Shown here piece by piece: positions 54,101 through 64,000 of a stretch of DNA of 64,000 bases. The position numbers and the translations under genes were made by a program. Source of the DNA: Auanema rhodensis (Eukaryota; Nematoda; Chromadorea; Rhabditida; Rhabditidae). The DNA lies in the NCBI GenBank assembly GCA_964057225.1, contig OZ059900.1, positions 1,250,501 through 1,314,500 of the forward strand, in the 5' to 3' direction. The notes under the pieces were generated by a model, which saw only the letters and a list, made by a program, of their open reading frames with translations, did no database searches and had not been told where the DNA came from. Within the stretch, counting starts at the first letter, position 1, and each line of letters starts with the position of its first letter.

Positions 54101-56298
54101 TGTTTTAATACTGAATTTCGCTCAAATAGCATTACTACACTAAGTATGGTCGTTTTTATGCCTTTAACACCATATACTCACCGATTTTTGGTACAAAATC
54201 TGTAATACTCGTAAATTTTGATCATATTCGTTAAGATTTGAGAATCAAACATACAATACACGAAATCAGTCTATTTTTATGAGCTTGCACTGATATATAT
54301 TCATTTTGATCAAAAAAGGTCGAAAATAGAAAGAATTTTTGAAATTTACGAGTTTTGAGTCTAATTTGGCTAAATCGCTCATATATATGATCAGAAGCAT
54401 AGTTTTATTGTCTATGACAACAAAAATCATCAATTAAACGCTAGTGATGTTTAAATACTGATTTTCGCTCAAATAGCATTACTACACTAAGTATGGTCGT
54501 TTTTGTGCCTTTAACACCATATACTCACCGATTTTTGGTACAAAATCTGTAATACTTGTAAATTTTGATCATATTCGTTAAGATTCGAGAATCAAACACA
54601 TAATACACGAAAAAAGTCTATTTTTATGAGCTTGCACTGATATATATTCATTTTGATCAAAAAAGGTCGAAAATAGAAAGAATTTTTGAAATTTACGAGT
54701 TTTGAGTCTAATTTGGCTAAATCGCTCATATATATGATCAGAAGCATAGTTTTATTGTCTATGACAACAAAAGTCATTAATTAAACACTAATGATGTTTA
54801 AATCACTAAATTTCGCTCAAATAGCATTACTACACTAAGTATGGTCGTTTTTATGCCTTTAACACCATATACTCACCGATTTTTGGTACAAAATCTGTAA
54901 TACTTGTAAATTTCGATCATATTCGTTAAGATTTGAGAATCAAACACATAATACACGAAATAAGTCTATTTTTACAAGTTTGCACTGATATTTATTCATT
55001 TTGATCAAAAAAGGTCGAAAATAGAAAGAATTTTTGAAATTTCCGAGTTTTGAGTCCAATTTGGCTAAATCGCTCATATATATGATCAAAAGCATAGTTC
55101 TATTGTCTATAACAACAAAAGTCTTCAATTAAACGCTAGTGATGTTTTAATACTGAATTTCGCTCAAATAGCATTACTACACTAAGTATGGTCGTTTTTA
55201 TGCCTTTAACACCATATACTCACCGATTTTTGGTACAAAATCTGTAATACTCGTAAATTTTGATCATATTCGTTAAGATTTGAGAATCAAACATACAATA
55301 CACGAAATCAGTCTATTTTTATGAGCTTGCACTGATATATATTCATTTTGATCAAAAAAGGTCGAAAATAGAAAGAATTTTTGAAATTTACGAGTTTTGA
55401 GTCTAATTTGGCTAAATCGCTCATATATATGATCAGAAGCATAGTTTTATTGTCTATGACAACAAAAATCATCAATTAAACGCTAGTGATGTTTAAATAC
55501 TGATTTTCGCTCAAATAGCATTACTACACTAAGTATGGTCGTTTTTATGCCTTTAACACCATATACTCACCGATTTTTGGTACAAAATCTGTAATACTTG
55601 TAAATTTTGATCATATTTGTTAAGATTCGAGAATCAAACACATAATACACGAAAAAAGTCTATTTTTATGAGCTTGCACTGATATATATTCATTTTGATC
55701 AAAAAAGGTCGAAAATAGAAAGAATTTTTGAAATTTACGAGTTTTGAGTCTAATTTGGCTAAATCGCTCATATATATGATCAGAAGCATAGTTTTATTGT
55801 CTATGACAACAAAAGTCATTAATTAAACACTAATGATGTTTAAATCACTAAATTTCGCTCAAATAGCATTACTACACTAAGTATGGTCGTTTTTATGCCT
55901 TTAACACCATATACTCACCGATTTTTGGTACAAAATCTGTAATACTTGTAAATTTTGATCATATTCGTTAAGATTCGAGAATCAAACACATAATACACGA
56001 AAAAAGTCTATTTTTATGAGTTTGCACTGATATTTATTCATTTTGATCAAAAAAGGTCGAAAATAGAAAGAATTTTTGAATTTTCCGAGTTTTGAGTCCA
56101 ATTGGGCTAAATCGCTCATATATATGATCAAAAGCATAGTTTTACTGTCTATGATAACAAAAGTCTTCAAATATACACTAATAATGTGTAAATCACTGAA
56201 TTTCACTCAAATAGCTTTACTACACTAAGTATGGTCGTTTTTATGCCTTTAACACCATATACTCACCGATTTTTGGTACAAAATCTGTAATACTCGTA
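51186..56298 (+). repeat. 15-mer higher-order repeat a (5113 bp)
   Basis: The unit contains fourteen full monomers plus one truncated monomer, bounded by deletion junctions. Monomers at 51464, 52159, 53898, 54592, 54940, 55634 and 55982 map to 56577, 57272, 59010, 59704, 60052, 60746 and 61094 in the next unit at +5112 or +5113. Positions 4-7 of the unit instead match unit c at +10225, including a shared GCACTGCTATAT mark at 52901 and 63126. Confidence 0.86.
54828..55869 (+). repeat. Tandem 3-mer duplicate of 53786-54827 (1042 bp)
   Basis: Inside 15-mer a, three monomers are doubled. The monomers ending at 53898 and 54592 recur at 54940 and 55634, a shift of exactly 1042 bp. The second copy lacks the GTTTTTGTGCC mark of the first (54505) and has a private ATATTTGTTAAG near 55618. 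The same pair of 3-mers occurs in unit b at 59010 and 60052. Confidence 0.8.
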
Positions 56299-56308
56299 AA
56301 AAGGTCGA
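56289..56308 (+). other. 100-bp deletion junction 4 (truncated monomer)
   Basis: The junction is identical, 5113 bp from junction 3, and ends 15-mer unit a. The monomer body has a private CTGAAATTCAC near 56445. Confidence 0.93.
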
Positions 56309-59300
56309 AAATAGAAAGAATTTTTGAAATTTACGAGTTTTGAGTCTAATTTGGCTAAATCGCTCATATATATGATCAAAAGCATAGTTTTATTGTCTAT
56401 AACAACAAAAGTCATCAATTAAACGCTAGTGATGTTTAAATACTGAAATTCACTCAAATAGCATTACTACACTAAGTATGGTCGTTTTTATGCCTTTAAC
56501 ACCATATACTCACCGATTTTTGGTACAAAATCTGTGATACTCGTAAATTTTGATCATATTCGGTGAGATTCGAGAATCAAACACACAATACACGAAATAA
56601 GTTTATTTTTACGAGTTTGCACTGATATTTATTCATTTTGATCAAAAAAGGTCGAAAATAGAAAGAATTTTTGAAATTTCCGAGTTTTGAGTCTAATTTG
56701 GCTAAATCGCTCATATATATGATCAAAAGCATAGTTTCATTGTCTATGACAACAAAAGTCATCAATTAAACGCTAGTGATGTTTAAATACTGAATTTCGC
56801 TCAAATAGCATTACTACACTAAGTATGGTCGTTTTTATGCCTTTAACACCATATACTCACCGATTTTTGGTACAAAATCTGTAATACTCGTAAATTTTGA
56901 TCATATTCGTTAAGATTTGAGAATCAAACATACAATACACAAAATCAGTCTATTTTTATGAGCTTGCACTGATATATATTCATTTTGATCAAAAAAGGTC
57001 GAAAATAGAAAGAATTTTTGAAATTTACGAGTTTTGAGTCTAATTTGGCTAAATCGCTCATATATATGATCAGAAGCATAGTTTTATTGTCTATGACAAC
57101 AAAAGCCATTAATTAAACACTAATGATGTTTAAATCACTAAATTTCGCTCAAATAGCATTACTACACTAAGTATGGTCGTTTTTATGCCTTTAACACCAT
57201 ATACTCACCGATTTTTGGTACAAAATCTGTAATACTTGTAAATTTTGATCATATTCGTTAAGATTCGAGAATCAAACACATAATACACGAAATAAGTCTA
57301 TTTTTATGAGTTTGCACTGATATTTATTCATTTTGATCAAAAAAGGTCGAAAATAGAAAGAATTTTTGAAATTTACGAGTTTTGAGTCTAATTTGGCTAA
57401 ATCGCTCATATATATGATCAGAAGCATAGTTTTATTGTCTATGACAACAAAAGTCTTCAAATATACACTAATAATGTGTAAATCACTGAATTTCACTCAA
57501 ATAGCTTTACTACACTAAGTATGGTCGTTTTTATGCCTTTAACACCATATACTCACCGATTTTTGGTACAAAATCTGTAATACTTGTAAATTTCGATCAT
57601 ATTCGTTAAGATTTGAGAATCAAACACATAATACACGAAATAAGTCTATTTTTACAAGTTTGCACTGATATTTATTCATTTTGATCAAAAAAGGTCGAAA
57701 ATAGAAAGAATTTTTGAAATTTCCGAGTTTTGAGTCCAATTTGGCTAAATCGCTCATATATATGATCAAAAGCATAGTTCTATTGTCTATAACAACAAAA
57801 GTCTTCAATTAAACGCTAGTGATGTTTTAATACTGAATTTCGCTCAAATAGCATTACTACACTAAGTATGGTCGTTTTTATGCCTTTAACACCATATACT
57901 CACCGATTTTTGGTACAAAATCTGTAATACTCGTAAATTTTGATCATATTCGTTAAGATTTGAGAATCAAACATACAATACACGAAATCAGTCTATTTTT
58001 ATGAGCTTGCACTGATATATATTCATTTTGATCAAAAAAGGTCGAAAATAGAAAGAATTTTTGAAATTTACGAGTTTTGAGTCTAATTTGGCTAAATCGC
58101 TCATATATATGATCAGAAGCATAGTTTTATTGTCTATGACAACAAAAATCATCAATTAAACGCTAGTGATGTTTAAATACTGATTTTCGCTCAAATAGCA
58201 TTACTACACTAAGTATGGTCGTTTTTGTGCCTTTAACACCATATACTCACCGATTTTTGGTACAAAATCTGTAATACTTGTAAATTTTGATCATATTCGT
58301 TAAGATTCGAGAATCAAACACATAATACACGAAAAAAGTCTATTTTTATGAGCTTGCACTGATATATATTCATTTTGATCAAAAAAGGTCGAAAATAGAA
58401 AGAATTTTTGAAATTTACGAGTTTTGAGTCTAATTTGGCTAAATCGCTCATATATATGATCAGAAGCATAGTTTTATTGTCTATGACAACAAAAGTCATT
58501 AATTAAACACTAATGATGTTTAAATCACTAAATTTCGCTCAAATAGCATTACTACACTAAGTATGGTCGTTTTTATGCCTTTAACACCATATACTCACCG
58601 ATTTTTGGTACAAAATCTGTAATACTTGTAAATTTTGATCATATTCGTTAAGATTCGAGAATCAAACACATAATACACGAAATAAGTCTATTTTTATGAG
58701 TTTGCACTGATATTTATTCATTTTGATCAAAAAAGGTCGAAAATAGAAAGAATTTTTGAAATTTACGAGTTTTGAGTCTAATTTGGCTAAATCGCTCATA
58801 TATATGATCAGAAGCATAGTTTTATTGTCTATGACAACAAAAGTCTTCAAATATACACTAATAATGTGTAAATCACTGAATTTCACTCAAATAGCTTTAC
58901 TACACTAAGTATGGTCGTTTTTATGCCTTTAACACCATATACTCACCGATTTTTGGTACAAAATCTGTAATACTTGTAAATTTCGATCATATTCGTTAAG
59001 ATTTGAGAATCAAACACATAATACACGAAATAAGTCTATTTTTACAAGTTTGCACTGATATTTATTCATTTTGATCAAAAAAGGTCGAAAATAGAAAGAA
59101 TTTTTGAAATTTCCGAGTTTTGAGTCCAATTTGGCTAAATCGCTCATATATATGATCAAAAGCATAGTTCTATTGTCTATAACAACAAAAGTCTTCAATT
59201 AAACGCTAGTGATGTTTTAATACTGAATTTCGCTCAAATAGCATTACTACACTAAGTATGGTCGTTTTTATGCCTTTAACACCATATACTCACCGATTTT

Positions 59301-61410
59301 TGGTACAAAATCTGTAATACTCGTAAATTTTGATCATATTCGTTAAGATTTGAGAATCAAACATACAATACACGAAATCAGTCTATTTTTATGAGCTTGC
59401 ACTGATATATATTCATTTTGATCAAAAAAGGTCGAAAATAGAAAGAATTTTTGAAATTTACGAGTTTTGAGTCTAATTTGGCTAAATCGCTCATATATAT
59501 GATCAGAAGCATAGTTTTATTGTCTATGACAACAAAAATCATCAATTAAACGCTAGTGATGTTTAAATACTGATTTTCGCTCAAATAGCATTACTACACT
59601 AAGTATGGTCGTTTTTGTGCCTTTAACACCATATACTCACCGATTTTTGGTACAAAATCTGTAATACTTGTAAATTTTGATCATATTCGTTAAGATTCGA
59701 GAATCAAACACATAATACACGAAAAAAGTCTATTTTTATGAGCTTGCACTGATATATATTCATTTTGATCAAAAAAGGTCGAAAATAGAAAGAATTTTTG
59801 AAATTTACGAGTTTTGAGTCTAATTTGGCTAAATCGCTCATATATATGATCAGAAGCATAGTTTTATTGTCTATGACAACAAAAGTCATTAATTAAACAC
59901 TAATGATGTTTAAATCACTAAATTTCGCTCAAATAGCATTACTACACTAAGTATGGTCGTTTTTATGCCTTTAACACCATATACTCACCGATTTTTGGTA
60001 CAAAATCTGTAATACTTGTAAATTTCGATCATATTCGTTAAGATTTGAGAATCAAACACATAATACACGAAATAAGTCTATTTTTACAAGTTTGCACTGA
60101 TATTTATTCATTTTGATCAAAAAAGGTCGAAAATAGAAAGAATTTTTGAAATTTCCGAGTTTTGAGTCCAATTTGGCTAAATCGCTCATATATATGATCA
60201 AAAGCATAGTTCTATTGTCTATAACAACAAAAGTCTTCAATTAAACGCTAGTGATGTTTTAATACTGAATTTCGCTCAAATAGCATTACTACACTAAGTA
60301 TGGTCGTTTTTATGCCTTTAACACCATATACTCACCGATTTTTGGTACAAAATCTGTAATACTCGTAAATTTTGATCATATTCGTTAAGATTTGAGAATC
60401 AAACATACAATACACGAAATCAGTCTATTTTTATGAGCGCGCACTGATATATATTCATTTTGATCAAAAAAGGTCGAAAATAGAAAGAATTTTTGAAATT
60501 TACGAGTTTTGAGTCTAATTTGGCTAAATCGCTCATATATATGATCAGAAGCATAGTTTTATTGTCTATGACAACAAAAATCATCAATTAAACGCTAGTG
60601 ATGTTTAAATACTGATTTTCGCTCAAATAGCATTACTACACTAAGTATGGTCGTTTTTATGCCTTTAACACCATATACTCACCGATTTTTGGTACAAAAT
60701 CTGTAATACTTGTAAATTTTGATCATATTCGTTAAGATTCGAGAATCAAACACATAATACACGAAAAAAGTCTATTTTTATGAGCTTGCACTGATATATA
60801 TTCATTTTGATCAAAAAAGGTCGAAAATAGAAAGAATTTTTGAAATTTACGAGTTTTGAGTCTAATTTGGCTAAATCGCTCATATATATGATCAGAAGCA
60901 TAGTTTTATTGTCTATGACAACAAAAGTCATTAATTAAACACTAATGATGTTTAAATCACTAAATTTCGCTCAAATAGCATTACTACACTAAGTATGGTC
61001 GTTTTTATGCCTTTAACACCATATACTCACCGATTTTTGGTACAAAATCTGTAATACTTGTAAATTTTGATCATATTCGTTAAGATTCGAGAATCAAACA
61101 CATAATACACGAAAAAAGTCTATTTTTATGAGTTTGCACTGATATTTATTCATTTTGATCAAAAAAGGTCGAAAATAGAAAGAATTTTTGAATTTTCCGA
61201 GTTTTGAGTCCAATTGGGCTAAATCGCTCATATATATGATCAAAAGCATAGTTTTACTGTCTATGATAACAAAAGTCTTCAAATATACACTAATAATGTG
61301 TAAATCACTGAATTTCACTCAAATAGCTTTACTACACTAAGTATGGTCGTTTTTATGCCTTTAACACCATATACTCACCGATTTTTGGTACAAAATCTGT
61401 AATACTCGTA
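56299..61410 (+). repeat. 15-mer higher-order repeat b (5112 bp), with a replaced four-monomer block
   Basis: The unit has the same length and the same flanking order as unit a. However, its interior from about 57360 to 58860 is a copy of its own downstream part at a 1390-bp shift (57272 to 58662, 57620 to 59010, 58314 to 59704). The corresponding interior monomers of units a and c are absent. A shared GTTTTTGTGCC mark at 54505, 58227 and 59617 supports this mapping. Confidence 0.84.
58500..59889 (+). repeat. Tandem 4-mer duplicate of 57110-58499 (1390 bp)
   Basis: Four monomers are repeated at exactly +1390, including a three-part chimeric monomer (at 57287 and 58677). That monomer has a class B start (AATAAG, ATGAGTTTGC), a class A-like centre (TTTACGAG, GTCTAATTTGG, GATCAGAAGC) and an end (GTCTTCAAATATAC, ATGTGTAAATC) from the 52159 type. 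I saw essentially no differences between the two copies, so this looks recent. Confidence 0.84.
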
Positions 61411-61420
61411 AAAAGGTCGA
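61401..61420 (+). other. 100-bp deletion junction 5 (truncated monomer)
   Basis: The junction is identical, 5112 bp from junction 4, and ends 15-mer unit b. Five identical breakpoints imply one deletion event spread by array amplification. Confidence 0.93.
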
Positions 61421-64000
61421 AAATAGAAAGAATTTTTGAAATTTACGAGTTTTGAGTCTAATTTGGCTAAATCGCTCATATATATGATCAAAAGCATAGT
61501 TTTATTGTCTATAACAACAAAAGTCATCAATTAAACGCTAGTGATGTTTAAATACTGAATTTCACTCAAATAGCATTACTACACTAAGTATGGTCGTTTT
61601 TATGCCTTTAACACCATATACTCACCGATTTTTGGTACAAAATCTGTGATACTCGTAAATTTTGATCATATTCGGTGAGATTCGAGAATCAAACACACAA
61701 TACACGAAATAAGTTTATTTTTACGAGTTTGCACTGATATTTATTCATTTTGATCAAAAAAGGTCGAAAATAGAAAGAATTTTTGAAATTTCCGAGTTTT
61801 GAGTCTAATTTGGCTAAATCGCTCATATATATGATCAAAAGCATAGTTTCATTGTCTATGACAACAAAAGTCATCAATTAAACGCTAGTGATGTTTAAAT
61901 ACTGAATTTCGCTCAAATAGCATTACTACACTAAGTATGGTCGTTTTTATGCCTTTAACACCATATACTCACCGATTTTTGGTACAAAATCTGTAATACT
62001 CGTAAATTTTGATCATATTCGTTAAGATTTGAGAATCAAACATACAATACACAAAATCAGTCTATTTTTATGAGCTTGCACTGATATATATTCATTTTGA
62101 TCAAAAAAGGTCGAAAATAGAAAGAATTTTTGAAATTTACGAGTTTTGAGTCTAATTTGGCTAAATCGCTCATATATATGATCAGAAGCATAGTTTTATT
62201 GTCTATGACAACAAAAGCCATTAATTAAACACTAATGATGTTTAAATCACTAAATTTCGCTCAAATAGCATTACTACACTAAGTATGGTCGTTTTTATGC
62301 CTTTAACACCATATACTCACCGATTTTTGGTACAAAATCTGTAATACTTGTAAATTTTGATCATATTCGTTAAGATTCGAGAATCAAACACATAATACAC
62401 GAAATAAGTCTATTTTTATGAGTTTGCACTGATATTTATTCATTTTGATCAAAAAAGGTCGAAAATAGAAAGAATTTTTGAATTTTCCGAGTTTTGAGTC
62501 CAATTGGGCTAAATCGCTCATATATATGATCAAAAGCATAGTTTTACTGTCTATGATAACAAAAGTCTTCAAATATACACTAATAATGTGTAAATCACTG
62601 AATTTCACTCAAATAGCTTTACTACACTAAGTATGGTCGTTTTTATGCCTTTAACACCATATACTCACCGATTTTTGGTACAAAATCTGTAATACTCGTA
62701 AATTTTGATCATATTCGTTTAGATTTGAGAATCAAACATACAATACACAAAATCAGTCTATTTTTATGAGCTTGCACTGATATATATTCATTTTGATCAA
62801 AAAAGGTCGAAAATAGAAAGAATTTTTGAAATTTCCGAGTTTTGAGTCCAATTTGGCTAAATCGCTCATATATATGATCAAAAGCATAGTTCTATTGTCT
62901 ATAACAACAAAAGTCTTCAATTAAACGCTAGTGATGTTTAAATACTGAATTTCGCTCAAATAGCATTACTACACTAAGTATGGTCGTTTTTATGCCTTTA
63001 ACACCATATACTCACCGATTTTTGGTACAAAATCTGTAATACTCGTAAGTTTTGATCATATTCGTTAAGATTTGAGAATCAAACATACAATACACAAAAT
63101 CAGTCTATTTTTATGAGCTTGCACTGCTATATATTCATTTTGATCAAAAAAGGTCGAAAATAGAAAGAATTTTTGAAATTTACGAGTTTTGAGCCTAATT
63201 TGGCTAAATCGCTCATATATATGATCAGAAGCATAGTTTTATTGTCTATGACAACAAAAGCCATTAATTAAACACTAATGATGTTTAAATCACTAAATTT
63301 CGCTCAAATAGCATTACTACACTAAGTATGGTCGTTTTTATGCCTTTAACACCATATACTCACCGATTTTTGGTACAAAATCTGTAATACTTGTAAATTT
63401 TGATCATATTCGTTAAGATTCGAGAATCAAACACATAATACACGAAATAAGTCTATTTTTATGAGTTTGCACTGATATTTATTCATTTTGATCAAAAAAG
63501 GTCGAAAATAGAAAGAATTTTTGAATTTTCCGAGTTTTGAGTCCAATTGGGCTTAATCGCTCATATATATGATCAAAAGCATAGTTTTACTGTCTATGAT
63601 AACAAAAGTCTTCAAATATACACTAATAATGTGTAAATCACTGAATTTCACTCAAATAGCTTTACTACACTAAGTATGGTCGTTTTTATGCCTTTAACAC
63701 CATATACTCACCGATTTTTGGTACAAAATCTGTAATACTCGTAAATTTTGATCATATTCGTTTAGATTTGAGAATCAAACATACAATACACAAAATCAGT
63801 CTATTTTTATGAGCTTGCACTGATATATATTCATTTTGATCAAAAAAGGTCGAAAATAGAAAGAATTTTTGAAATTTCCGAGTTTTGAGTCCAATTTGGC
63901 TAAATCGCTCATATATATGATCAAAAGCATAGTTTTACTGTCTATGATAACAAAAGTCTTCAAATATACACTAATAATGTGTAAATCACTGAATTTCACT
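61411..64000 (+). repeat. 15-mer higher-order repeat c (partial, cut by the window end)
   Basis: The first 2.6 kb of a third unit follow the order of unit a at +10225 (51464 to 61689, 52159 to 62384, 53571 to 63796). The monomer at 63441 has a private T at 63554 that introduces a stop in the minus-strand open frame. The array clearly continues beyond the window. Confidence 0.84.

Larger units (their letters stand above)
1..64000 (+). repeat. Satellite DNA array, 347/348-bp monomer, about 185 head-to-tail copies
   Basis: The same unit recurs without interruption from the first base to the last, and every copy has the same orientation. Unit starts (ACGAAA or ACAAAA) fall at 1, 349, 697 and 1044, and so on to about 63790, a mean spacing of 347.5 bp. 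The one-base difference comes mainly from TTTAAATCACT versus TTTAAATACT in the last third of the unit. Landmarks kept in nearly all copies are TTTTGATCAAAA, TCATATATATGA, ACTAAGTATGGTCG, CTCACCGATTTTTGG and ATTCGTTAAGAT. Neighbouring copies differ at a few per cent of positions, while copies one HOR apart are nearly identical. No non-satellite base is visible, so both array edges lie outside the window. The pattern fits eukaryotic heterochromatic satellite. A centromeric role is possible but cannot be shown from sequence. Confidence 0.98.

Noticed and set aside
334-63999. About 120 short minus-strand open frames of 61-89 codons as genes
   Set aside because: They are the same frame repeated in each monomer. 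Most need GTG or TTG as start, their variation is largely replacement changes, several are broken or read through without consequence, and there is no ribosome-binding site, promoter or known domain.
1-64000. CRISPR array or phage-type repeat locus
   Set aside because: The entire unit repeats, with no unique spacers between short repeats, and the period of 347 bp is far too long. No cas or phage genes are present.
1-64000. Tandem rDNA, 5S or tRNA gene cluster
   Set aside because: The unit is AT-rich with no recognisable rRNA core, no A/B-box tRNA structure and no Pol III internal control region that I can support.
1-64000. Transposon or LTR array
   Set aside because: There are no terminal inverted or long terminal repeats bounding units, no target-site duplications and no transposase or reverse transcriptase frames. 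The junctions between units are seamless.

Overview
The whole 64 kb window is one uninterrupted tandem array of an AT-rich satellite DNA, roughly 70 % A+T by eye. The repeat unit is 347 or 348 bp. Taking the first base of the window as monomer position 1, it holds about 185 complete copies plus a 211-bp partial copy from about 63790. All copies point the same way and there is no unique sequence anywhere. I see no protein gene, rRNA, tRNA, transposon, CRISPR array, origin or bacterial-style regulatory site. A homogenised array of this size and unit length is typical of centromeric, pericentromeric or subtelomeric heterochromatin in a eukaryote such as a plant or an insect. I do not recognise the monomer family and cannot name the organism.

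The array is a hierarchy of higher-order repeats (HORs). At the lowest level, two monomer classes often alternate as a dimer of about 695 bp. Class A carries the 5' signature AATCAG with TATATATTC downstream. Class B carries AATAAG or AATGAG with ATATTTATTC downstream. Above this, the layout from left to right is as follows. (1) 1-5500 is an irregular domain with partial 5-mer (1737 bp) and 7-mer (2431 bp) duplications. (2) 5501-11754 is a tandem pair of 9-mers (3127 bp each). (3) About 9755-18750 contains a 14-monomer-offset (4864 bp) repeat. (4) 20149-27794 is a tandem pair of 11-mers (3823 bp each). (5) A super-repeat of about 13.2 kb at 10789-23968 recurs at 27818-40998. (6) 40999-46520 is a transitional mosaic. 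(7) 46521-64000 is a younger-looking domain whose HOR units are each marked by a monomer with the same 100-bp internal deletion, and it settles into a 15-mer of 5112-5113 bp.

The most informative content is the recombination record. There are chimeric monomers at HOR junctions, one with the exchange confined to about 44 bp and exactly one monomer lost. One patch of 0.36-0.47 kb was inserted out of register and adds exactly one monomer. One four-monomer block was replaced without a net length change. Private indel markers allow individual HOR positions to be traced.

Within the monomer I see roughly 10-bp-phased A/T tracts, which predict curved DNA. There are short perfect palindromes, an inverted repeat, an imperfect CENP-B-box-like motif that varies between monomers, and several variable columns that are CpG versus TpG/CpA. 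A minus-strand open frame of 54-89 codons recurs in most monomers. I do not call it a gene, because most copies need GTG or TTG as start, the variation is largely amino-acid-changing, and stop-gain, stop-loss and frameshift copies all occur.
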